From contig VOPT01000011.1 of assembly GCA_009594865.1 (NCBI GenBank), forward strand, positions 62,001-126,000: a stretch of DNA of 64,000 bases. Reading direction: 5' to 3'. Of this stretch, positions 46,230 through 53,007 are shown one piece after another. Source of the DNA: Nitrospira sp. GTDB taxonomy: Bacteria > Nitrospirota > Nitrospiria > Nitrospirales > Nitrospiraceae. The position numbers and the translations under genes were made by a program. The notes beneath the pieces were generated by a model. It was not told where the DNA came from. It ran no database searches and was given only the letters and a program-made list of their open reading frames with translations. Within the stretch, counting starts at the first letter, position 1; every line of letters starts with the position of its first letter.

Positions 46230-46258
46230 TTGTCGGATGAGACACAATTGTGTACACT
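46230..46258 (+). promoter_or_regulatory. Promoter with overlapping palindromic operator of the toxin-antitoxin pair
   Basis: TTGTCG (46230-46235) and TACACT (46253-46258) are 17 bp apart. A perfect 12-bp palindrome ACACAATTGTGT (46242-46253) overlaps the -10 box, and TGTACA (46251-46256), the core recognition hexamer known for YefM-type antitoxins, lies beside it. This fits autorepression of the downstream pair. Confidence 0.55.
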
Positions 46259-46279
46259 CCACATCAACGAGGTATGACG

Positions 46280-46546
46280 ATGACAAAAACCATGTCGCTC
46301 AAGCAGGCCCGGTCCCGATTCTCCTCCTTGGTAGACAAGGCCGATCGTTTGTCCGAGCGGGTAATCGTGACAAAAAATGGAACCCCTAAAGCAGTGGTCA
46401 TGGGGGCGGAAGAATTTGAAAGCTGGGTTGAAACGTTGGAGCTGCTCTCAAATCCCAAAGCGGTCAAGGCTCTTGAGCAAGGACTGAAAGAAGCGAAAGC
46501 AGGGAAACTTCGGTCGTTTAAGGACGTGTTCGGCGAAAAGCAGTGA
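46280..46546 (+). CDS. Phd/YefM-family antitoxin
   Basis: An 88-residue antitoxin. The N-terminal DNA-binding domain has MSLKQARSRFSSLVDKADRL and ERVIVTKNGTPKAVVMGAEEFESW, the typical Phd/YefM pattern; the C-terminal part (about 60-88) is the toxin-neutralising tail. ATG 46280 is chosen with GAGG 7 bases upstream; ATG 46274 is too close to it. It overlaps the toxin gene by 4 bases (GTGA), the standard antitoxin-toxin coupling. Confidence 0.85.
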   Translation: MTKTMSLKQARSRFSSLVDKADRLSERVIVTKNGTPKAVVMGAEEFESWVETLELLSNPKAVKALEQGLKEAKAGKLRSFKDVFGEKQ

Positions 46547-46797
46547 GACAAGCGAGGCTCACCCCACAAGCTATCAAGGATGTGGCCTCCTTCGACGCCG
46601 GAACCCGCGACAAAGTCAAAGACGCCATCCGCCACCTCGCAGACCATCCCCTCGATGGCAAATCGCTCAAAGGGAAATTTCAGAAAGATAAGGTCTGGTC
46701 CTACCGAGTCTGGCCCTACCGAATCCTCTACCGGAAGACCGGCAGCGAGTGGTTGGATATCCTCTCAATTGAACATCGCAAGGATGTCTATCGCTAG
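46543..46797 (+). CDS. RelE/ParE-superfamily toxin
   Basis: An 84-residue protein with the RelE-type fold pattern: an N-terminal strand-helix (RLTPQAIKDVASFD), the HPLDGKSLKGKF linker, then YRVWPYRILYRKTG and the closing strand LDILSIEHRKDVYR. RelE toxins cleave mRNA on the ribosome, while ParE types target gyrase; the sequence alone does not settle which, though the C-terminal HRKDVYR favours RelE/YoeB-like. It starts with GTG inside the antitoxin stop. Confidence 0.82.
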   Translation: MRQARLTPQAIKDVASFDAGTRDKVKDAIRHLADHPLDGKSLKGKFQKDKVWSYRVWPYRILYRKTGSEWLDILSIEHRKDVYR

Positions 46798-46904
46798 GCG
46801 TCCTCCCCACACAGTTCTGCACAGGTTATCGCTCTCCAAGTCTCGCAAGAAACCGTTGCCCCTTCGGTGCTATCACCGCTCAACTTTCCCTCACAAACCA
46901 ACCA

Positions 46905-48206
46905 TCACACCCATAACAATGCTTTCAGAGGAACCGCCCCGGCAAGGCACGTCTGTATCGCGGCCAACCCTTCACGCCGAAGCAATTCCGGCAGGCGTTC
47001 GCCTTCGGGCAATAGCATGAACGCCAGTCGCCCGATGGACTGATCGGATAGACTGAGGAGATTTCGCACAAACCCGACGTTCACCTCCGACCGATGGACG
47101 GGCCAGATAATCTTCCTGGCGCACATCAAGAACCTGCCCAGGCGATCCCGGCAGTCAGCAAGATCGAGCGGACTGACATACACCGCATGATCCATCCCTC
47201 CCTGCGCAAGTAACACCACGTCCCAAGGCCGCCCGACCAGCACCACTGCTCTAGCTGAATCCCGAGGGTCGAAATTCGAAAACACCAACCGCCCGGCCTG
47301 TCGCGGGAACAACAGTTTGAAACCATAGGGCAAGAAATCCCCTGACCACAGGCTGCCCGCTGCATCCTCAATTCCCTGTTCGTAAAAGCCGCAGATGCAC
47401 CCTTCGGCATTTCGCAGAGGAAGAAGCAGGGCAAGATCCAACGCTCCATCTCGCATCCGATCTTCCATACAAGAAATCCATCCCTCAACCCCAAACTGCT
47501 CAAGCTCATTTTTGCTGTACCCCATCGCGAACAGCCGCTCGCGAAGTTGCTCGGCAAGGGCATACGACATGATTCCGAGCGAGAAGTGTTCTGCCGTCTC
47601 CGCCGTGACGCCCTGCCGATCGATCCACGAGCTAGCCAAAACCCCTTCCCGGCCGTGAATCAGCGACTCATGAGCAAACCGATTGATTTCATCGATGATA
47701 CATTGGAATCGTTTCAGCCTGGGCCGCTTGCCTTGCAACACTCCCGACTCCATGAGCCTTCTCACGGAGCGCACCGACTCCGACAAACTGAGCCCTTCAA
47801 TACGCGCATAAAAATCCAAGGCATGCCCGCCCGCAAGGCAGTCGGTGCAGAAATAGGAATCGTCACGCCCATCGACCAGCAGCGAATCAGCTCCCTGTCG
47901 GCAGAACGGACAAGGGCCCTTGCTATTGCGAGATTCATCACCGGTCGGCCTGAGCGAGATGTAGCGGCCGATCAGCTCGACAGCATCCAGATCGTCCAGT
48001 AGGTCTTCCCACTGCTCGATGCCCGACACTTCGACCGCCTGTTCACCAGGCTTGGCCCGAGAGTCCCTTGGCTGCGCAGAGCTGTCAAAGGCCAGACCCT
48101 CACCGATGCCAGAGAATCGCGCCATTCCATTTTCTCCGACAGCGGGCAAGAGCGAACCGGCCCCGATCGCCGCCAACATTTTGAACAGCGCGCGCCTCGT
48201 GAACAT
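46905..48206 (-). CDS. DnaG-like protein with twin-arginine-type leader, copy C
   Basis: A 433-residue protein built like the N-terminal and Toprim part of DnaG primase, but altered. Residues 1-22 read FTRRALFKMLAAIGAG, a twin-arginine (Tat)-like leader. A zinc finger follows at 99-123 with C99, C102, C120 and C123 (four cysteines instead of the DnaG CHC2 pattern) and the DnaG-like continuation GGHALDFYARIEGL. A helical domain follows (about 165-240), then the primase core with LLPLRNAEGCICGFYEQG. In the Toprim region (about 319-375) the expected EG-D and DGD motifs are replaced by VGRPWD and PVHRSE, so catalysis is unlikely. RBS GGAGGGG. An operator-like element lies at 48273-48291. Confidence 0.7.
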   Translation of the reverse strand: MFTRRALFKMLAAIGAGSLLPAVGENGMARFSGIGEGLAFDSSAQPRDSRAKPGEQAVEVSGIEQWEDLLDDLDAVELIGRYISLRPTGDESRNSKGPCPFCRQGADSLLVDGRDDSYFCTDCLAGGHALDFYARIEGLSLSESVRSVRRLMESGVLQGKRPRLKRFQCIIDEINRFAHESLIHGREGVLASSWIDRQGVTAETAEHFSLGIMSYALAEQLRERLFAMGYSKNELEQFGVEGWISCMEDRMRDGALDLALLLPLRNAEGCICGFYEQGIEDAAGSLWSGDFLPYGFKLLFPRQAGRLVFSNFDPRDSARAVVLVGRPWDVVLLAQGGMDHAVYVSPLDLADCRDRLGRFLMCARKIIWPVHRSEVNVGFVRNLLSLSDQSIGRLAFMLLPEGERLPELLRREGLAAIQTCLAGAVPLKALLWV

Positions 48207-48272
48207 GGCTTCCCCTCCTTCGGTTGAAGTGAACGAACGGTCAGAATGAACAAGGGAAGCGTACTACGGGGA

Positions 48273-48291
48273 TGTGACAGAAAAGGTCACA
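48273..48291 (-). promoter_or_regulatory. Repeated operator/promoter element upstream of DnaG-like copy C
   Basis: TGTGAC and GTCACA flank AGAAAAG, a 19-bp inverted repeat with 6-bp arms. Read on the minus strand, the first arm GTGACC stands 17 bp upstream of GTAGTA, suggesting a -35/-10 pair with the operator overlapping the -35. 68 bp lie between the element and the gene start. Confidence 0.6.
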
Positions 48292-48347
48292 AGAAGACAG
48301 GAAAGAAAGCTGCTATTTTGTTTGAAGCAGCTAGAACGGCGACCAGA

Positions 48348-48578
48348 TCACCGACCACGTGGGTTCACCAAACCGTCCCACATTTCCTCCAATTGCCGAT
48401 ATCTTTCAATGGGCTCCATCGTTGGAATCATTTCCATTAATATTTCCGGCGTGAGATAGGCGAGTTCGTTCGGATCAGACCCATCGTCCATGGAAATCCG
48501 CTTCTTCATATCGTCGATGAAACTCTCGTCAATGACAAACTGTTTGCCCCGCCAGTTGGTATAAATATAGTTGCTCAT
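48348..48578 (-). CDS. Small acidic protein of unknown function
   Basis: A 76-residue protein, not recognised. It begins MSNYIYTNWRGKQFVID and has a Met/Glu/Pro-rich second half (EILMEMIPTMEPIERY). ATG 48578 is chosen since AGGAGG lies 7 bases upstream. It has its own copy of the repeated element 148 bp upstream (48726-48744). The same element precedes the DnaG-like genes, so it is probably a member of the same regulon. Confidence 0.55.
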   Translation of the reverse strand: MSNYIYTNWRGKQFVIDESFIDDMKKRISMDDGSDPNELAYLTPEILMEMIPTMEPIERYRQLEEMWDGLVNPRGR

Positions 48579-48901
48579 CGAAAGGCCTCCTATCAACGTG
48601 TTGTGCACCAGCGGGAGTCGATCGTCGCGGAACGCGAGAATCCCGACCTCGCGCATCGCGGACCGTCCTCGTCTTGTTGTAGCGAATAGATGTTCAGAAT
48701 GACCGAGGGAAGCCTACCACGGGGATGTGACAGAAAAGGTCACAGCACAGCAACGATTCTCACTGTACGGTTGCAGTTGGTCGTACCAAACGCTACCACG
48801 CATTGCATTTGGTCGCCTTCAAGGCCTTCGTCCATCAGTATCCCAAGACCGAAATCTGAGTCGTGGCGCAGGTGGCGCAGACCTTTCAGAAGCTCAGCGA
48901 T
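48579..48901. other. Interval with a repeated element and a possible gene remnant
   Basis: 323 bp between the small gene and copy B. Apart from the element at 48726-48744, the plus strand from about 48762 to 48963 reads as a protein-like stretch (TKRYHALHLVAFKAFV, then a TGA, then VVAQVAQTFQKL in the same frame). It runs into the 3' end of copy B. It may be the decayed end of an unrelated gene. Identity unknown. Confidence 0.3.
48726..48744 (-). promoter_or_regulatory. Repeated operator/promoter element upstream of the small gene
   Basis: TGTGAC-AGAAAAG-GTCACA, identical in 19 bp to the element at 48273-48291. On the minus strand GTGACC stands 17 bp from GTGGTA. The flanking GAGGGAAGC.TACCACGGGGA is also shared with the other copies. 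Confidence 0.6.
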
Positions 48902-49726
48902 TCATTCACTGTCACGTATTGTGGGCTGAAGGAGTTGGTTACGTCTGTACCCGCTGTCACATGACACCCAATCCATCTTCTGCCTTTCTATTCCAAGAAA
49001 AGACTCCCGGTACCTTTTAGTGTCTCCGGCTTGATCAAATCCTTTTGTGCGAAGGTACGGAATGAGTGCGTGTCGCACCTCGTTCGACAGGAAGCCGAGA
49101 GAAAACTGTTCGATCGTCTCCTGAGTGATCCCTTCCCGCTTCAACCAGTCACGGGTATCACATCCAGCGGAGCCATGCTGCAGCGCTTCGCAGGCCAATC
49201 GTCGCGTTTCCTCGAGCACAACACCCATTCGCTCCAGCCTGAGGCGCTTCCCCGTCAAAACACCGGAGGCCAGCAAGCCAGCCAGTCGACGAATCCCTTC
49301 TGCAGGAGTCAGCTGCTCCATTCTGATGTAGAAATCCAACGCGTGGCCGCTTGCGAGACAGTCAGTACACAAATACGAATCCTCACGGCTAGCGACCATG
49401 AGCGAATCAGGGCACTGACGACAGAACGGACAGGGCCCCCAATAGTCGCGCGATCCATCACCAACCGGCGTGAGCCGACTGTAGCGGCCGATCAATTCGA
49501 CGCCATCCAGATCATCCTGCAGGTTTTCCCACTGCTCGACGGCGGACAGAATCGAAGGCGAGTCCCTGATTGCGGAAAGAATGTCCGAAGAAGTTTGAGG
49601 AGCCGGAACTGATGAATGAGAGTTTGAGGTGGTTGGGCGAAGCTTTTGAGCCCACGCCTGATTCGGCCACACCGAGCCAGCGCCAACTGCCGCCAAGAGC
49701 TTGAACAAGGTACGCCTGGTAAACAT
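48902..49726 (-). pseudogene. DnaG-like protein with twin-arginine-type leader, copy B, truncated
   Basis: A 274-residue open frame, a close paralogue of copy C: the leader FTRRTLFKLLAAVGAG (here with an AWA-Q-type cleavage site), four zinc-finger cysteines at 99, 102, 120 and 123, and SGHALDFYIRMEQL align residue by residue with C. After about residue 255 (DWVSC) similarity stops and the frame ends at 274, so the core and Toprim part are missing. The downstream sequence is unrelated (a possible gene remnant), suggesting a recombination break. It could still make an N-terminal leader-plus-zinc-finger protein. RBS GGAGGGG; element at 49775-49792. Confidence 0.6.
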
Positions 49727-49774
49727 GGCTCCCCTCCTTCATGTTGGATGAACGAGGGGAGCGTACTACGGGAA

Positions 49775-49792
49775 TGTGACAGAGAAGGTCAC
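49775..49792 (-). promoter_or_regulatory. Repeated operator/promoter element upstream of DnaG-like copy B
   Basis: GTGAC (49776-49780) and GTCAC (49788-49792) with a 7-base spacer AGAGAAG. On the minus strand GTGACC is 17 bp from GTAGTA. The flank GAGGGGAGCGTACTACGGG matches the copies at 48.3 and 48.7 kb. Confidence 0.6.
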
Positions 49793-49805
49793 GGAGAATT
49801 AACCT

Positions 49806-50456
49806 CTAAAGCGCCCTCTCAGGGACAATTATCTGCAATTCACGCGCAAGAACCTCCTTAAATTGACCCACTGCGCTGAGAACAGCTTCCTTGGTAGAAA
49901 GTTTCAAAATATCAATTTGGGCGCCACAAATTGTCACGCCAGTCTTGCCATTGTTCATCGCGTTCCAACCCGATGGGTAGCTGGAGGGATAAGTCACAGT
50001 AGGACGCCATACATCCGCATACCAGTCTCGCACCTCATCTCTGTCATTTCTCAGCGCATAGACCCCGATATATGAAAGACAGTCCTCTGAGGGCGGAAAG
50101 CTTTCAGGGTTTGGTTGACCTTTTCTCCAGCTATGCCCCTCAGGATACCCAGAGTCCGAAACCAGATGGATATCAAGCAACCATTCTCCCCTCTTCGCCT
50201 TATTATTGTCGGTATCAGGAGAAAGAAATAGGAAACTCGCTCGATACATTGGAAGCATATCCCACACCCAATTACCGAACGGATTTCCTGTAGAAGGTCT
50301 ATTGAATCCATAACCCACACAATAGGGACGAAGAGCGCACTCCTCCGCGAATGTCTGAGCGAGATCATAAATTCGCTGTTGGTACATGAACAACAAACGA
50401 AAAGCTTTCCTGACATCAACTAATGCCTGACTAAGGTCGTTACTATCGGCGCCCAT
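49806..50456 (-). CDS. Protein of unknown function (A+T-rich cargo gene)
   Basis: A 216-residue protein, not recognised. It begins MGADSNDLSQALVDVRKAF, is rich in Trp and Tyr (NPFGNWVWDMLPMY, WLLDIHLVSDSG) and has no signal peptide or membrane segment. ATG 50456 has GGAGG 4 bases upstream. Its base composition is visibly more A+T rich than the surrounding core genes. The 3' end of the nuclease-like gene overlaps its start by about 14 bp, so the two form a coupled pair. Confidence 0.6.
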   Translation of the reverse strand: MGADSNDLSQALVDVRKAFRLLFMYQQRIYDLAQTFAEECALRPYCVGYGFNRPSTGNPFGNWVWDMLPMYRASFLFLSPDTDNNKAKRGEWLLDIHLVSDSGYPEGHSWRKGQPNPESFPPSEDCLSYIGVYALRNDRDEVRDWYADVWRPTVTYPSSYPSGWNAMNNGKTGVTICGAQIDILKLSTKEAVLSAVGQFKEVLARELQIIVPERAL

Positions 50457-51219
50457 GAAACCTCCTTGCAAATCCCTCCAAACTTGTATCTAGAATCGAA
50501 CAATAATGTTTTGCGCTACGACCTAAACTTTCCAACCAGACAAATTGCCGCCAATGAATATCATGCCACTGAAGGACAGCCAGTATGTCCTCAATCACAA
50601 TTTGACTATTTGCGCCAACTTGCTCGTCGCCTAAGACTTCATGCAATGATTTCGCGATTAGTTGCCATGAGGTTCCGGCTAACTGCACATTCCCAACTTT
50701 TCCATATGAGTCTTTTAGTACTGATAGAATTTCCTTATAGTATCCTTGCACACAGAATTCAGTGACATCTTTCTCTCCTAGCCCACCGACCATCAATAAC
50801 CACATCGGCCGCTCTTTTGACTGCTCATGAAATCCAATCCACTCCAGAGCCAATTGTTTGGCCTCCTGCGAACGAACATCATCGGAACGTTTAACTTCAA
50901 CAACAAAGTCAACGCTATCGAAAGATAACCACACATCCGGCTCACATCTTTTCCTATCATTTACTACCGCTGAGACATCCCAACTGGGCCAGAATTCAGA
51001 TTGGGTGAGATTTCCAACTATCTGCGGCATGCTTCCGACTGGAATCATCGCCTTGCGCAAGACCTTCCAGAAAAGGTCACCTGGGAGGTATCGCAAACGC
51101 TCAAAAACCGCTGCGGTTAAGAAATCCTCACAATCTCGAAATCTCTCAACTAGATTTCCCCCGATCTCAGCCTCATCAAGGGAGGTCCTAATTTTACCGT
51201 GCAGGAATGCATGAAGCAT
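50443..51219 (-). CDS. PD-(D/E)XK nuclease-like protein (A+T-rich cargo gene)
   Basis: A 258-residue protein of unknown function. Around residues 90-112 it has CEPDVWLSF followed by DFVVEVKRSDD, i.e. an Asp, then E-x-K in a hydrophobic strand, the core of the PD-(D/E)XK nuclease fold. A following helix (SQEAKQLALEWIGF) fits that fold. The rest (about 130-258) is helical and unrecognised. It is coupled to the downstream unknown gene by overlap. Low G+C content compared with the neighbours suggests acquisition from elsewhere. A restriction or defence nuclease is possible; function not proven. Confidence 0.6.
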   Translation of the reverse strand: MLHAFLHGKIRTSLDEAEIGGNLVERFRDCEDFLTAAVFERLRYLPGDLFWKVLRKAMIPVGSMPQIVGNLTQSEFWPSWDVSAVVNDRKRCEPDVWLSFDSVDFVVEVKRSDDVRSQEAKQLALEWIGFHEQSKERPMWLLMVGGLGEKDVTEFCVQGYYKEILSVLKDSYGKVGNVQLAGTSWQLIAKSLHEVLGDEQVGANSQIVIEDILAVLQWHDIHWRQFVWLESLGRSAKHYCSILDTSLEGFARRFHGRR

Positions 51220-51312
51220 TTGGACTCATCTCCAGTAAGACTATCTTTCAAATGAAAATACCTTCGGCCTCTCAGGACTGTCCCTTTCCATTCTCGTCAA
51301 CTGCATAACAAT

Positions 51313-51552
51313 TCACACCCTCACGCCGCAGCGTAGTAGCACAGTCCTCCGCAACCTGTCCACGGTATTCAGGCGCTGAAATGGGTCCTCGATCTGATTC
51401 GCCTGCTCAAATTCCGGCCTCGCCTCATTGAACTCTTTCCGGCAACTGATCTGCTCTTGAATGACCTGCGCCAGGGATTTGTTCAGGGTGAGTTGCATGA
51501 GTGAATCGGCGGGGATCACGAACTGCAATATGAGCGGCAACAGCCATTCCAT
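51313..51552 (-). CDS. Small protein of unknown function following DnaG-like copy A
   Basis: A 79-residue protein, not recognised. A hydrophobic N-terminus (MEWLLPLILQFVIP) is followed by a charged helical part with ARPEFEQANQIEDP. It may be a membrane-tethered or signal-bearing protein. ATG 51552 is chosen since GGGAGG lies 6 bases upstream. It starts 20 bp after the copy A stop and is probably cotranscribed with it. Confidence 0.5.
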   Translation of the reverse strand: MEWLLPLILQFVIPADSLMQLTLNKSLAQVIQEQISCRKEFNEARPEFEQANQIEDPFQRLNTVDRLRRTVLLRCGVRV

Positions 51553-51572
51553 GACGAACCTCCCTTCCACGC

Positions 51573-52844
51573 TCACTCCCTTATCCACTGATGAAACGGG
51601 ATCGCCTGAGTCATGGCATCCTGCACCGCTTGGCGCCCGCCCGACTGCAGCAATGCGAGAAGCCCGCCCCTTGACGGGACCTCCATCACAAAAAGCCGGC
51701 GCGTCTCACGCTTCAACCTTTCAAGGAAACGAAACGCGGTCGCCGACCTGTCCCCTTTGGCATCGAAGACACAGACAAAGTCCCGACCAACGGACAGCAG
51801 GGTCCGTAGCCGAATGGGATCGGTCGCGCTGTCAAAGAGGTACACCGCATTTCCGATACCGGCATTGTGCAATGCCACAACCTCCCAGGGCGTCTCTGCA
51901 ATCAGCAATCTCCGATGGCGGATGAAATCCTCCGGCCAGGCTGGATGGGGAAAGATCAGCCTACGCAGCCGGCGCTCAGAGACGGACAATGTGTCCTCTG
52001 TCCATCCTACCGACAATGAACTCTGTGGCGACGTAATCTTCTGCTTCATAAATCCCCAGCTGCGCCCCGCAGAGTCGCAGATCGGGATGAGCAGGTTGCC
52101 GCCCCCAAATCGATCGATCAACTTCTGTTCGCCGTCGTCGCTTACGTACAGCATTTGCATTAGCTTGGGAATCACATAACCGGCAGCGACTAACTGGCGA
52201 CTCAAGAGATCATCCGGCTCAGTCGGCGAATAGCCGAGCCGAAACCGTTTGATGGTGGAGAGCGTGATCCCTTGTCCAGCCAGGCACTCTCGGGCCATTG
52301 CCCCTTCCGGTTTTTCACAGAGCAGTTCATGATAGAAGCGCTGCGCTTCCTCCAGCATCCTGGACGCATGTTCATTCTCACAACGACGGCCTCTTAAGCT
52401 CCCCTCATTCAACAGCGCATCAAGACGCGCTGCCGCCTCATTCTGAGGTATTCCTTCGACTCTTCCATAAAACTCGATCGCCGATCCCTCCGCCTCGCAC
52501 CACTTGCAGCTGAAAGACTCTGGTCTTACGCGAAAACCAGCTTCGCCGCAAAAGGGACAAGGGGATATCCCACACGCCAGATCAGCTCCTGGCCGATATG
52601 GGCGTTTCAAGGGCGAACCACAGAGAGCGACCACCTCAGTACAGTCCAAGTCATCTTTGAGGTTCTCCAAATATTCCAGATCCAGGAGCGATCTTTCGCA
52701 TTCTGGGAAAAAATCGTCACAAAGCTGGTCATGGCCCAACCTCACCTCCGGCAATGCCCCGTGAGCAACCTGGTCGAACCTTGGCACAAGGACACCCAGC
52801 CCGAATGTCGCGGCGAACTTGAACAGAGTCCGTCTCGTTAACAT
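51573..52844 (-). CDS. DnaG-like protein with twin-arginine-type leader, copy A
   Basis: A 423-residue, more diverged paralogue of copies B and C. Leader LTRRTLFKFAATFGLG (1-19). Zinc finger with C96, C99, C113 and C116 (SPCPFCG to FSCKWCE) followed by GSAIEFYGRVEG, as in DnaG. The helical segment ARECLAGQGITLSTIKRFRLGY matches the DnaG link before its core (YLxxRGLxxxxIxxFxIGY). LLIPICDSAGRSWGF and LLIAETPWEVVAL match the primase core and Toprim. The Toprim glutamate (E317) is kept, but DGD is stretched to DAKGD (361-365), so activity is doubtful. Nearest partners are the 79-residue gene downstream and the WYL regulator upstream. Confidence 0.7.
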   Translation of the reverse strand: MLTRRTLFKFAATFGLGVLVPRFDQVAHGALPEVRLGHDQLCDDFFPECERSLLDLEYLENLKDDLDCTEVVALCGSPLKRPYRPGADLACGISPCPFCGEAGFRVRPESFSCKWCEAEGSAIEFYGRVEGIPQNEAAARLDALLNEGSLRGRRCENEHASRMLEEAQRFYHELLCEKPEGAMARECLAGQGITLSTIKRFRLGYSPTEPDDLLSRQLVAAGYVIPKLMQMLYVSDDGEQKLIDRFGGGNLLIPICDSAGRSWGFMKQKITSPQSSLSVGWTEDTLSVSERRLRRLIFPHPAWPEDFIRHRRLLIAETPWEVVALHNAGIGNAVYLFDSATDPIRLRTLLSVGRDFVCVFDAKGDRSATAFRFLERLKRETRRLFVMEVPSRGGLLALLQSGGRQAVQDAMTQAIPFHQWIRE

Positions 52845-52888
52845 GCCCCCTCCTTCATAGGTGAATGACAGGAGGCTACCATGCAGTC

Positions 52889-52905
52889 GTGACAGAGAAT
52901 GTCAC
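52889..52905 (-). promoter_or_regulatory. Repeated operator/promoter element upstream of DnaG-like copy A
   Basis: GTGAC (52889-52893) and GTCAC (52901-52905) with the 7-base spacer AGAGAAT. On the minus strand GTGACA is 17 bp from ATGGTA. The flanks have diverged more than in the other three copies, while the inverted repeat is kept. It lies between copy A and the WYL regulator. Confidence 0.6.
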
Positions 52906-53007
52906 GGATCGGGCGAATCGCGTGCAGACAAAACCCAGAGGGGATGCAGGCCCGGAAGATTATCCCGTTGGCAATGGGCTAGCCTCTGGGCTGAATGATC
53001 TATGACT

